Positions 51,201-62,671 of a stretch of DNA of 64,000 bases are shown here, in pieces. How positions within the stretch are numbered: the stretch's first letter is position 1; each line of letters starts with the position of its first letter. The stretch covers positions 5,848,414-5,912,413 of the forward strand of contig OZ026835.1 in assembly GCA_964023205.1 (NCBI GenBank), in the 5' to 3' direction. The notes under the pieces were generated by a model, which was not told the origin of the DNA, did not search any database, and was given only the letters and a program-made list of their open reading frames with translations. The translations under genes were made by a program, and so were the position numbers. The DNA comes from Lutraria lutraria. Lineage: Eukaryota > Mollusca > Bivalvia > Venerida > Mactridae.

Positions 51201-54200
51201 TGTTTACTTGTGTGTTACATATTTGATAATTGATACAGAACCTTGCTAATAGTTCTACTCAAATCATACTTTGTGACCTTTTTATGTGTGGCAATTGAAG
51301 TATGTAATTTCAGTGTAACATAATTATCACACTATTATCATGCTTGATCATTTTGTAACATAATTATTGGGGAATTTAGTCTTATTTATGATAGAGTGTT
51401 TAGGTAAAACATTTATTTCCATTAGTCACAATTATCACTATATTAGTTAGAGTTGTATTTACCAGACTGTGACAAAGTTTTAAGTTATTTAGTGTTTAGT
51501 TAGGGATATAGTTCAAGGAGTCTGCAATATGTTATATAGATTTATAGACAGTAACTGTTGTGTCTGGAAGTTACATGGAATTGAAATTTTGTTGCAACAA
51601 AATAATTATTAACTCAGAGTTTCTACATTCTGATGCAGTGTTCTCCTGAACTTTATTGCCTTCTACTTGAAATTCTAGGCTAGTGTTGACTAGTTAATCA
51701 GGGCTTTTTTTCACAGGTAGGGGAAGGGGCCTTTCCTTAAATTTGGGGGAAATAACACACACAAAAACTTGATGTAAATTGAAATTTAGGGGAAAACTGC
51801 ATGATTTTAAAGAATTTTCCTGAGGGGAAGAAGCCTTTTAAAGGCCCCTGCTGTAGAAGGAAAAAAGCCCATACTTTTGTCAATCCAAACATAAATTTAA
51901 ACCAAACAATGAATAATCCTTGAATAAAACCCACTACAGTTTAAATTCAGCCTGCAATTCTGAATCTTCTGGTGAAATGATTTAGGTCATCAGACAGACT
52001 GCAGTCGCTCACACAAATAAAGATGCTTTACTAAGTTACTTATCGCTAGGTGTTACCATGATCACTTGCCCACTTTGCTCTACATTGATCACTTGCCCAC
52101 TTTGCTCTACATTGATCACTTGCGCACTTTGCTCTACCTTGATCACTTGCCCACTTTGCTCTACCTTGATCACTTGCCCACTTTGCACTACCTTGATCAC
52201 TTGCCCACTTTGCTCAATAGGTAGAGAAACAAGTTTTCAGACAGTTTGATCCTTGAGCATGGCTCTTGTTCACTTTGGGGAGTTGGTTGAATACATGTCC
52301 AGAACTGTTCTTTCTGCTCAGTAGATCATTCATGGGGAGAAGTTAGTAGTTACCTGTGGAGAACAAGGTTAGTCTTGGTGAAGATTTCAGGGAAACTGGT
52401 TATGTTCACTTAACTGTATACTAGTATATTGTTAAAATGCTGATTGATAAAACAGGCTATTTTAAACCCCAAATAAAGGCTAACTATTCATATAGAGGCC
52501 AACTGTTTTAATATATATCTGCAAGAGATACCAGGTCCTTACTAATGCCATACTTTGTGTCCAGTTTCTCCCCCGTTTCTCAAGTAAAAAAGAATATATA
52601 TTCACAATGCAACCCCCCCCCCCATCAAAGAGACCTGATACCTGTTCCTCCAAAATGGTTAAAAAGGGCTGTGGATACTTTTGAAAATAGACAGTTGTAA
52701 ACCAAAAAAAATTTTTTTATAGTTTAGATCAGATATTCACACATTTGAATATCTGTAGTTGTATTGTAGTGCTAATCTATCTTAATAGTTAATTCTATGA
52801 TCAAATATGTGAAGTGTACATTCAACTTCTAACCATTGAATGAACTTTATAATTTGTTCTCCCCTGTCATTGTTATTTCATAGCTTAAATACCTGTCAGT
52901 ATTAATGTAAATAGATGTGTGTCAGTAAAATTATATTGTTGATATGTACTAATTTAGAGCCAGAAAGCAAGAGTGGATTAGAAGGGGAGAGAAGTGGGCA
53001 TTCACCTTGTCTGAAATGTATCAAGCTAGCACGGCTGTAACGATTCACTGGTACACCGGTGATTTGCGATCCAAAGTGCCTGATAAGATCGTTACATATT
53101 GTATAGGCAGCTAAAATAAAACGCATATTGCAATTTACTTAAATCTATTCAATTTCCATTTTTTCGTTCATTTTTACAACAAAAATCTATTTTTACAATG
53201 ATTTCATTTGAAATCCGTAGTGGATTTGCCCCTGGAAGAATGTTAACAACATATGCGTGAAGTCGGTACTGCCATTTTCTTCGGAAGGGCTCCATCACCT
53301 TACCCCTAAACGTGAAAAAAAACACTGAAGGGATAGCTAGAGGTTTAAGTTAAAAAACTGCTATCTTTAACTTCTAAGATAAGATAATACTTATGTTTAT
53401 GAAATGGTTCCATGGTCTTCAGAGTAACTTGTTGTCTAACATAGGTTTGATGTTACCATGTATTACTCATCTTTCTTCATGTAGGTTTTGGTTGGATAAA
53501 TGCATATCATTGTAGACCTCTGTATCTGTTTATAATAATATAAAAAAGAATAAAATGATAAATAGAGGATTAAAGTATCGCACACTGCTCTGATGGCTTT
53601 CATAGCAAATGATTCATGTTGATTTAAATACCAACAATCTAAATATATGCTACATTCTAAAGATTTAATTGAATATGTAGGTCTTTTCAGCTTTACAGAT
53701 TTTATGAAGCTATTTGATTTACTTTCTCTCGAGTGTTACTTAAGCTTTTAATTTTAAGATCTGGTTGTCTTAATTAAAGCATTCTAGGTTTTAAATCTTC
53801 CTTATTGCTATAATGACAGAATGAATTATTATATTTTCTCGTGTGAAAATTGTGACAATCTTATCATTTTGAGATGAATGTTGCTTGTAAAACACAATTC
53901 TGTCAACTTTTTTGTATGATTTAAGAAGTCTTTATTTATAGTTAAGTTATAAAACCCTTGTTGCTAGCCTTGTCATTGGTTAATTTTAAACTTGCTATCA
54001 GAATCAACCAATCAGATGCTTAGGTTTTGTGACTGGTCCCCAGTCTTTATGTTTTCCCTTTAGCCTATATAGGTAACTTACAACTTTGCAAATCTGCCCA
54101 AAAAGAACCTCATAACTTTTTAGATAGGATAATTAAAAAATTGAAATGTAAATCTTGAACTTATCGTTAGGGGGCTGATTTTGGGCTGAAATTTGGCCCC

Positions 54201-57200
54201 AGCCACCTTTGTGAAAAGTATGTTTTTCATGTAATTTTGAAAAATAATTAAAATATGTCTCCAATTGATTTTATATTTTGAAAAAATTAAAAATGTTTTT
54301 TTTTTGTCTAGTAGAATAGCTTTTTTGTCTGTTACCATCAAAATCATAATCTCTGGAAATTAAATGCTGGGAGAATATGAATAATAACACTAATAGTATT
54401 TTCCCCTCTAAACATGATTATTTCCCTTTCTAAGGGCCCAGCCACCTGTCTTGTAAAGGTGATAACAAAATGTTTCTTTTATTTCAGTTGGGTATGATTG
54501 ATTGTAGGTCTAGTGGTAAAGTGCTGCGTCTTCTCTATCTTATTTCCCCTCTCTGTGGCAGCTCTGAACTGACCAAAGCTGTCAAGTGGGCCTTTAAACA
54601 ACTAATACATAAATAAATTTATTTCAGGTGGTATTGCAATATGGGAACTGACAGATAATCTTCATACGTTTATACAACAAAGTTCAGCTACAGAACATGA
54701 CAATATTGTCTCATCAATTTGTGTTTGTCAAAGTGGTAGCACTGTAATATCTGCAAGTCATGACCATAGGTTTGTATTCAAATATGTGTTATTTACGTAA
54801 CATGATAATTATACTGTACATTTTATTGTTATTTACAATTCTATGCATGTAAATGTTCTGCTTGATAAACTTAATGTTTGAATGTGTGTAGTGTATTTTA
54901 TGGTTCTCACATGTTAGGTCTAAGGAAGGATTTTCATTTCTAACAAATCTTCACGCTGATATGGTTTTCAACCAACTTCCATTGTACGGTCTATGGACCT
55001 TGAGACCCGCCTCCATTTTCAAGTGGTTAGAGTCGCTGACTTCAAATCACTCTAACCACTCACTGATAGAGAGTCGTGGGTTTGAGCCCAAGTTCCGACC
55101 TCTATGTCTCTATGTGAGAAAGTAGGCTGTTGCTTAAAAAGGGGCGTAAAACCTGATGAATTCAGAAACAAACAAAAAATAGGACCTTGAACTTGTCATT
55201 TGGATTCCTTGGCATAGCTCATGTTCTGTATGGTGACTTAATATTTGAAGATATTGTGCCAGGGGTCATTCGTTATTTCACCTCTGAACATTCATGTGGT
55301 GATGTTGGCACTTGTGGTGTATAAGGTTTGAGAAGAATCCATGGTACAGAGTCCAGGAGAACTGATTGTGTTTTAAATACTGTCTGCTGGTACATCACTT
55401 AAATGCTGCTGAAATTATATATTGATAAAACAGGCTAAAATAGGAATAAACATGTTTTAACAGTTCATTAAGGCCATGTTTTCCACTTCTGTTAGTGACC
55501 CTTTTGTTGTTGGACTGTTTATCGCAGACCTGCCTCTATGGTCAAGTGGTATAGGTTCTGGCTTCAAATCACTGTAACCTCTCACTGATAGAGGGTCGTG
55601 GATTCGAGCCCAGCTACCAGCCATGTTTCTTTATGTGAGAAAGTAGGCAGTTGCTTATGGAGGATGGGAGTCTAGTACTGGTTCTTCCTAGGAACGATGC
55701 TTAGGTGAACCGTCCGCCTCATACGACTCAAAAACTCAAATAATCAAACTATTTGTTGTAAACTGTTCATAGTAAGTATGTAATAAGCAAATTTGATGAA
55801 CCACTTGATAAAATTTTGTTTAATTGTAAATTGTGAGTTACTTATACCGTGTTTCCTGTTTCAGTGTAAAAATATGGGATCTTGAGACGTTTTCATCCAT
55901 TCATACATTCACAGGTAAGTTCTGCTATGTTCTGCTTTATTCTTTTATAGAATAATGACCCTGTAGCAGTTTTGTAATCTCATTCTTGGTGGGGCAGATT
56001 TTTCTGCAGAGTTAAGACGGGTCATTTTATGAAATGTGTAAATATGGAGGGGCTCACTCGCTAATTGAACAAATATTTTGTTCCAACGTCACCTGGTGAC
56101 TTTTCCAGCTGGAAGAAGACCTGGTTGGACTACTTGGGTCTTTCCCAAACTTTTGAGAAAGCCAGATGGACAGCTTCCTCACATATGATTTTTCCAGGGC
56201 CTGGGTTTGATTCGAACTCACAGTTGTGAGGGGCTAGTGATTACTTGACCGGGTCCATCACCACTCAGATACCAAGCCCCCCAGGAGCAAGCATTGCTAC
56301 CACTGGGATGTCTGGTTGGATTATTAGTACTCGAATCTGTTCCTTTGGAATGCTTTCTGGTTATATTCAGACTGTCTGCGGTGCCACAAAACAAGTATTA
56401 TCTAAAACACTGGACTCTAAGATGTTTCTGTTTTATTTTACAGCTCATTCTGATGCCATCTATTGTGTTCATAGTCATAAAGATACCCCCAATGTATTTC
56501 TAAGTGCATCTCAAGATGGGACAGTATGTCTGTGGGATACTAGAAAATCCAAACCTGTATCTCGATTAGGTAAGTCCTTAATTAGTATTTTGAAATATCC
56601 TTAGAGAGTTTCAGTTAAGTGTTCATTGGCCACTGAGCCTCATTACTTTTTTTTACCAGACATAGTTCCTAATGGATCCATATAATAAAATTATATCACA
56701 GCTCCTAGGTCAAAGATTTTGCAACACCACCTATAAATTGAAAATGTTGCATAAAAAATGTCAAGGTGCAAAAGGCGTAGCATTACAAAAATGGGTCTCC
56801 ATCTTCACAGATTCTAGCAAGAAGCCTGGGCTCATATTTTCCAACTTGGTTTCTTATTGGGCTTTAAGTATGATGACTTTGCTGACCCTACATGGCTACA
56901 GAATTAAGATTTATATCGCCTAACATGGTACTGATACAGATTCCAAGAAACCTGGTTGGGAAAATAACCTGAAAACAGGTACAAACTTGGGGAAAAAACT
57001 TTTTATGCCAGCACTGCCATTCAAAATGGCGGAAGGGCATAAAGTGTTAACCCCTGTCTGTACGTTCAAATTTTGATTTCTGAGCGATAACTCATACTTC
57101 ATGGATTGGTACATAATTTACTTGATGAATTATTTGTTCAATAATAAAGTACAGGTCAAGTTTGATTTCCGTTTAAATCCAAACATTTTCGCAGGAGTTA

Positions 57201-59045
57201 TGGCCCCCTTTTGACTTAGCTCATGTCCTTTGGACGCACATCTGGTTTTTTTATGCTTATTGTATCTAAGTAAGCTGAATTAGAAAAAAAAAAAAAATTC
57301 ATAGCATTCACTGCAGTTCATCACAAACAATCTTTCCTTTTAGACAAATCTCCATTAAGCAGTATACCTACATGTGTTGCCTGGCAACCAGGTCAAGAAC
57401 ATTCATATGGTGTAGGAAGTGATTCTGGTGAACTTGTTGTCAAGGATACTAGAGCTGCTGTTACAGAGAATGTTTCTATAACACCACATCATAGAGGAAT
57501 CACTAGACTACAGTTCTCACCTCACACGTAAGTTACTGTACACAGTGATCAGTAATTCTGTATTTTATGATATTTAGATTATCAATGATATTGTTTAACA
57601 AATTGTGGAACTAATTGCTTGGTTTGGCTTAACTTCTTTTAATGCTTTCTGATTAAACTTTATTAATGGGAGTATATATATATATATATATTGATCATGA
57701 ATGCTAATCTTATGGATTTGAATATACCCATAAAAAATCAACTGGTATTCGGTTTTGTTGGAGAAAATGTTTACTTCACCATATCATATTAAAAGAATGA
57801 CCTTTTTTCGGAGGTTGCCTCAAACACAGGTTTGATTGTTTCACTATGCTTTGTTTGAAATGTAATTTGTTTTGACTTGTTGTTCTTATAAATACAAAAT
57901 GACAACAATTTGGTCTTTTTATTCTTCAGAAACACTAGAGTGGCTACAATATCAGAAGATTGTTCAGTTATTGTGGTAGATATTTCTTCAGGGGAAGCTA
58001 AACAAATGTATGTATTACCATCTAAATGATGATGTTCAATTGGTTTAATTTTAAGGCTTGCTTATCTGTAAAATAATTATTAATAATTACATTATCTGTG
58101 AGGGACTGTTTTACAAATATTTGGTCTTATTTGTTTTACTTTTGTCTCTTTTTAGCTCACCTGGCACATCGTGCCAAGATGAGCTTTTAGGATTGGGCTG
58201 TGCCCATCGTTGTCTGTTGTCAACAATTTCTTTAAACAACATCTCCTAAACTAATAGGTAAATTTCAACAAAACTTCACAGGGGTGTTCCTTGCTTGAAG
58301 CTCTACTAAAGTTATTCAAAGAATTCCTTTCCATGGCATGCTGCAGAACTCTAATTTGTCTTGAAGTGTTGCTTGACCTGTTGCGCTGTCAAACATATAT
58401 AAATTGCGATTTGTTATGAGACTGGCTTAGGACTGTATTCTGGTGCTCTTGGGTAAAGGGCTCTTATATAAGTCCACTCAATTATTAGTTGTACTGCCGT
58501 CTGCTGATTTCTGATTTTTCTCTTTGAGCTAAGGGCTGTTAAGGATGTATCATTGAAAACTTTGTGAGAAATACAGTAAATGTTGTATTATGAAAGATCT
58601 GCCATATTTGTTGATTGTAAAGTTTTATATTTTTTTACCAAATGGAAAAGATTTAATCATTTTAGAAGTCAGCTAATCAAATTTATTTTCTTTTTTGTCT
58701 TGATTTACTTAGCATATATCTCCCATAAATATATATATCTATATCTCATTGTTTGTTGTTTACAGATACAGAAACACATCACATCATGACTTCGTGAAAG
58801 GTGTGGTCTGGTCAGGGGAGAATACTCTGTATTCATGTGGTTGGGATGCTCAAGTTTGCTCTCATATTGTTACGGGTGATGGAAACACAACAGAACGGGA
58901 ACCAACCAAGATGGAAGTCAATGGAGATGTAGGGGAACCAGCAGCTACTTCCTGTGTTAAAGACTCACAAAAAGTAGTGCAAAAAGGTCTAGTGAATGGT
59001 GACAATAACACAAATATACCTATTGAACAAGGCGACCAAACTTGA
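45274..59045 (+). CDS. WDR77: Methylosome protein 50 (MEP50/WDR77)
   Basis: A WD40-propeller cofactor of the arginine methyltransferase PRMT5; it presents substrates such as Sm proteins and histones H2A/H4 for symmetric dimethylation. Coding exons: 45274-45331, 46781-46966, 54628-54769, 55865-55914, 56444-56569, 57344-57527, 57930-58007, 58766-59045. All borders are GT/AG and in phase, giving 367 residues plus stop (human 342). Diagnostic blocks are GGILLGASSLTGRYWYGSLW near the N-terminus, the WD signatures SVKIWD (exons 3/4 to 4) and GTVCLWDTRKSKP (exon 5), and HDFVKGVVWSGENTLYSCGW in the last exon. The first ATG is taken as start because the frame runs straight into the conserved GRYWYGSLW region; a second Met lies seven codons in. 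The C-terminal ~60 residues are Asn/Thr/Glu-rich and unconserved, longer than in vertebrates. Intron 2 (7.66 kb) is packed with MITEs. Candidate polyadenylation signals are ATTAAA (about 59117) and AATAAA (59779). Confidence 0.95.
46159..46204. repeat. 46-bp hairpin in MEP50 intron 1
   Basis: CTAATTGGAAGACTGCAA pairs with TTTGCAGTCTTCAAATTAG with about one mismatch around a 9-bp loop. It sits beside GC-rich CTCGCCCGATCGCCCTGGCG wording that may belong to the same small element. Confidence 0.6.
47140..48040 (+). mobile_element. Element with ~161-bp tandem core units (pearl/Helitron-like), copy 2
   Basis: AACTTCAAGAGTTA starts at 47511, 47672 and 47833, a step of 161 bp, giving about two and a half units. 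It starts near ATGCCCCCTCGGGGCAT (a small hairpin) and ends with AGGGCCAATGTGGCCCT, a 7-bp-stem hairpin followed by CTTGT, in the position where Helitron-type elements carry a 3' hairpin. The same ending in reverse is at about 5095-5135. Lies in MEP50 intron 2. Confidence 0.6.
48047..49385. mobile_element. 1.34-kb MITE-like element with CAG-poly(T) ends
   Basis: CAGCGTTTTTTTTC at the left and its inverse GAAAAAAAACGCTG at the right, with CAGTT(C) directly repeated outside, suggest a 5- to 6-bp target duplication. Both ends also carry ACGGGTCCGG/CCGGACCCGTTCCCAAT blocks. Inside, TTCCCAATTTG recurs several times near the right end. No transposase. Confidence 0.7.
48565..48591. repeat. 27-bp palindrome (CAAAGACCTA type)
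   Basis: CAAAGACCTA and TAGGTCTTTG around a 7-bp loop, nested inside the element 48047-49385. Third member of the group with 36215-36243 and 37157-37191. Confidence 0.65.
49488..49647 (+). mobile_element. ~160-bp MITE, copy 2
   Basis: CAGTCTG to CAGACTG with an exact 6-bp target duplication GTATTA (49482-49487 and 49648-49653). Body matches the inverse of 329-487. Confidence 0.85.
50203..50542. mobile_element. Foldback element: 340-bp hairpin of CACGTG/GTGCGCAC units
   Basis: Outer arms AGTATGGTGGCATAAAGGGG and its inverse (about 43 bp, two mismatches) enclose about six imperfect 24-bp units reading TACTGCGTGCGCACGTGATAG on the left and their inverse CTATCACGTGCGCACGCAGTA on the right. The symmetry centre is near 50372. 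TTTA flanks the outer ends, a likely 4-bp target duplication. The whole element can fold on itself. Lies in MEP50 intron 2. Confidence 0.9.
51699..51870. mobile_element. Short MITE with CAG-poly(T) end
   Basis: Left end CAGGGCTTTTTTTC and right end GGAAAAAAGCCC are inverted apart from the outermost bases. Interior has AGGGGAAGGGGCC and its rough inverse. Related to 28617-28830 and 48047-49385. No clean target duplication. Confidence 0.55.
52057..52215. repeat. 27-bp tandem repeat, about six copies
   Basis: GATCACTTGCCCACTTTGCT plus CTACATT repeats about six times with few changes. It keeps an open frame of Ile-Thr-Cys-Pro-Leu-Cys-Ser-Thr-Leu, which is incidental (27 is divisible by 3). MEP50 intron 2. 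Confidence 0.92.
55003..55175 (+). mobile_element. tRNA-derived SINE in MEP50 intron 3, copy 1
   Basis: CAAGTGGTTAGAGTCGCTGA (A-box side) and GTCGTGGGTTTGAGCCC (B-box side), then a shortened body and a GGCGTAAAAC tail with AAACAAACAAA. Same family as 32700-32935. Confidence 0.75.
55527..55750 (+). mobile_element. tRNA-derived SINE in MEP50 intron 3, copy 2
   Basis: TCAAGTGGTATAGGTTCTGG and GTCGTGGATTCGAGCCC boxes, then the fuller body with GGAGGATGGGAGTCTAGTAC. It lies about 0.5 kb downstream of copy 1 in the same orientation; the two are separate insertions, as their bodies differ in length. Confidence 0.78.
56046..56285 (-). mobile_element. tRNA-like SINE fragment in MEP50 intron 4
   Basis: In minus orientation GTGAGTTCGAATCAAACCC resembles a B box near 56205-56223, with a CACTAGCCCCTCACAACTGT region shared in part with 32375-32462. 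Confidence 0.45.
58152..58440 (+). repeat. Dispersed repeat with terminal hairpin in MEP50 intron 7
   Basis: Begins AGCTCACCTGGCACATCGTG, in which GGCAC and GTGCC form a small stem and AGCTCA pairs with TGAGCT further out. It continues as AT-rich text of the kind found repeatedly in mollusc genomes. Right end not defined. Confidence 0.4.
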
Positions 59046-60396
59046 AATTTCGACCTAGATTTATATTCTAGTTTTTCTGTTACACAGTCACAACATGTTT
59101 GGTTTTATATTGAACAAATTAAAGTCTTCAAGCGAGTCCTTTTGAAGTGTATCATGAGTTGTTTGTCTGTGAAAAATGTTTAGTAACACGATGTAGCTGT
59201 CAAGTGTGAAATCACTGTTTTTTTACCTATGCATTGTTGTTTGTCATCTTGCGTTTCTCATTTTAATCTTTTTTGAGTTTTCTATTAAGTGATCACTGAC
59301 AGGCTGAGCCTATGAGAGTCAGTTGGAAAAGAGCACTGAGGGAATGGATATGATCTTTGTTCTTTTTGATAATTATTTTGGCATTTATGCACCCTAGGTG
59401 CTAACACTGGTTAAGTTTGAATTGAAGTATCTACTCAGGAGTTGGCAAGTAATCAGATATTACTATTGAATTTGAAAATTGTTTTCTTAAATGAATTTTG
59501 TCTATGCTCCAATACAAGAAATGTCGCTTATTTTTCAATGAATACATCCCATACTTTTGAACTTTGGTCAGGTAACTATGTCTGGCTCCATTATTTTAGT
59601 TACAGATCAACCATCAAAGGTTAAGATGGCTATAACTGTGTTTTTATTTGATATCTATGTTTATCTACCATGTGTCAACTCTTCTAATAGTAAGAACAAC
59701 ATACAGTTTATGAGACCATTCAGTTAACAAATAGTTGAGAACTACTGTACTTTCGAATTTTTGCCAGCCAGAAAATTCAATAAAAACATAATGCGTCCAA
59801 CAATAGTTGATGTAGACAAGGAGTTGATGCATACTATTCTTATTATGATCAAACCATGTTTAGAAACCATCTCTGAGTCAATACAATGACCTTCTCCTCA
59901 TTTTTGGCACCATTTTCTGTAATTCTGTTATTTGAAATTTCTCAACTTGTAAATGAGACCATGTGCTTTTTCTTCATCCTTAAGGTGGTCGTAAAATTGA
60001 GGATTTACTGTACATTATTAGACTGAGCTTTTATTGATTCATTCATGAAAACTTCTAAATCAGATTGTCTTTTGTATCTACTAAAGCCATTTTTTAGCTT
60101 TGATAGTACAATAATCATACTATAGTATATGCAGCTATGGTCTTGTAACCTGTTTGTTCATGTTTGATATTACAAAGTATAGTAACTATACATGATTGCT
60201 TACTGTAGAAGTTAGCGGTCCAAGAAGTGCTTACTCAGCAGGTATTCTTCTGTTATGCTACAAATATTATTAATAAAAGTAGATCAAATAAATGCTTGGT
60301 TTTGTTTGAAGTTTTATCAGTAATTGAATTTTTACTCAAGACAAGTAATTACTGTTCCTAAATTAAATGTTTGAATTCATTGAATGTCCCTTATTA
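59046..60396. other. MEP50 3' UTR and spacer
   Basis: Contains likely polyadenylation signals for MEP50 (ATTAAA about 59117, AATAAA 59779). No other gene recognised. Confidence 0.4.
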
Positions 60397-60856
60397 GTCC
60401 CCTGCTGTACTGTAGGAGACTATAGTGTCTGTTGATGTCCGTCCGTCCATTCTAAGTGGTTTGCAATGATAACTTATGTTAGGGTTGATGGATTTCAATG
60501 AAGGTTGGTACACAGGTAGCTCAGGGGATAACCTAGAGTGGGAATGCATTTGGGGTCAAATATCTAGGTGACTGTTACTGAAAATAGAAATTTGGTTTCC
60601 AGGTGATAACTTTAGTTAGGGGCGACAGATTTCAATGTAAGTTGGTACATGGATACATTTGGAGGTCAAATATCTAGGTCATTGTTACTAAAGATAGAAA
60701 TTTAGTTTCCGGATAATAACTTCAGCTGAATCCCTCAATTATACAAAATAATCATTATTAAAAAATCATTATTAAAAAATCATCATTAAAAAATCTAGAG
60801 AAATGCTGCTGTATAAACATCAGCTAACATTCTAATGATAGGTGATAGCAGGGGAC
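60397..60856. mobile_element. 460-bp element with GTCCCCTGCT ends
   Basis: GTCCCCTGCT at 60397 and AGCAGGGGAC ending 60856 are perfect inverted 10-bp ends. The interior holds two ~120-bp units marked by GTTTCC-GATAACTT and GGTCAAATATCTAGGT, and a small (ATTATTAAAAAATC)n run at about 60750-60795. No convincing target duplication. Confidence 0.6.
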
Positions 60857-61341
60857 ATGTATTGCATCCAATACAAGTTTCAAGACATGCTGACACTTGT
60901 TTAGAAAATGTAATTATGTTGGACCTGAGGTAAAGTCTGTTCAGGGCTAAAGAACTGGCTTTATTTACCAGAAGGTCCATACCTCATGTTTGACATGAAA
61001 TTGTTCCAAATGAATCTAGGTACCTGTTATTCTCCAGCATATCACCCGTAATAACTAGCCCTAGCTTCTGCAAGTCTGAATTCAGTCCTAAATTTCATGT
61101 GAAGAAGCTGTCCAGTAAGCTTGTGGAAGTTCAATCACTGTCAGTGTGGTTATATAATGTTCAGAATGAAAATAATGACAAACAAGAAATAAATGCAACA
61201 TTTGTTATATTTACACATATTACAACATTGAAAGGACCATAACAGAACAAAACATAGGATTATGTTTCTTAACAACACTAAGATAGAACAAGATCTGTAG
61301 CAACACTTAAGCTTGTTAACTAATTTAATCAAATGAATATA

Positions 61342-61498
61342 CAGTCAAACCTGTGTACAAAGGCAAACCTTGGAGACATAATGTGACCCTTCATTAACAG
61401 GCGGCCTTGAATCTGAGGTCATTTTGTTCTGTCTAAAAAAACACCTTTATTCACAGTTGGCTTTTATTCAGCGGTTGCTGTTGACACAGATTTGACTG
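61342..61498. mobile_element. Mariner-like MITE
   Basis: TA-CAGTCAAACCTGTG at the left and CACAGATTTGACTG-TA at the right. Interior has the CACCTTTATTCACAG and GGCTTTTATTCAG words from which the minisatellite unit at 31024-31740 could derive. Confidence 0.8.
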
Positions 61499-62390
61499 TA
61501 CATAATAAAGAGACGGAACTCAAGGTAGGAAACAAAAGATAAAAATATGAAAAGATTTAGTGTCATTCAAAAACATCAAATTTTAAAAATATCCATAGAT
61601 TTGCTAATGCTGAAAGTTCTTGACATGAAATTGAACACCTGTGCAAAATGTTGTGTAAATGAACACAGCATTTATGTCTATCATATATCATAATTTTACT
61701 TTATAATACAAGAGCTATTGAACAGGAATATAGTTCTTTTAAACAGATTATTTTTCTAGTAAATCATATCACAAATCATATTTCTTATGTTGTATCAGTA
61801 CACAGTTTTCCATTTTGTATCCAGAATGAAAAAAATAGAAGATAATAATAATTGGATAAAATTAGAATATGAAACTTATTGAATATGAAGAAACAACGAT
61901 CTAGCACCAACATCTAACATGTATAATTATTATACACCTGTAGCAATATAACAACATAGAACAAGATTCAAACCAGACATGTTCAGTACCAACAATAACA
62001 AAACATTGAAATCCAAATCCTAAAACAAAGATGAAAAAATATTGCTTCAAATGTTGACATGCTAACAAAATCTGGACAGGCTAAACTACCGGTATTGAAT
62101 TGTATGGCCCGAGATTCATCATTAATAACAAAATGGATAACAGAACAAGACGAAATAATTTTATCGATCAACTTCCTAGCAGGAAAAACTCAATACATGT
62201 AGATGGAAAACACTCGTTTTCCTACTTTACAAGGAAGTATAATTTTTTGGCAAATCTATAAACAAGTCATAGTTTTTCTTACTTTAAATCTTTCAACAGA
62301 AAGTTCCTCCCTTCAAATCTGTCAACTGTGCACACTAACATTATGTGTTTCATATCTTAAATTTCCCTCAACATTACATTTATGTAATAT

Positions 62391-62671
62391 ATAGTTCCCA
62401 CATCTACAACATTTACCTCCCTTGATTTGAATTGGTGGCCATCTTGAAAGGCAAATTTTTGTTTTGATCATTCTAAATAAAGGGTATTCATGTGACATCT
62501 ACATTTTCTTAAACCGGGTGTTCTTATGATTTTAAAACTTTGTGATAAGTTATCTTTTATAAATAGAGTTTATTAACTACTTTTCTATTTTGCACATCAG
62601 AAATTTGCCCTCCAATATGGCTGCCAATTAAAAAAAAAATGGGAGGTAAAAATTGTAGATGTTGGAACTAT
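62391..62671. mobile_element. 281-bp MITE with long imperfect TIRs
   Basis: ATAGTTCCCACATCTACAAC and the inverse of the right end agree at 28 of 31 positions, through TTTACCTCCC. Similarity continues inward (TGGCCATCTTGAAAGGCAAA against GCAGCCATATTGGAGGGCAA), so the arms reach about 75 bp. Confidence 0.8.

Noticed and set aside
52058..52249. Cys-rich ORF with repeated Thr-Cys-Pro-Leu-Cys
   Set aside because: Product of a 27-bp tandem repeat in MEP50 intron 2; the CxxC spacing is incidental.
56245..56604. 119-codon ORF as a separate gene
   Set aside because: Only its 3' half is coding, being MEP50 exon 5 (56444-56569) read through into introns.
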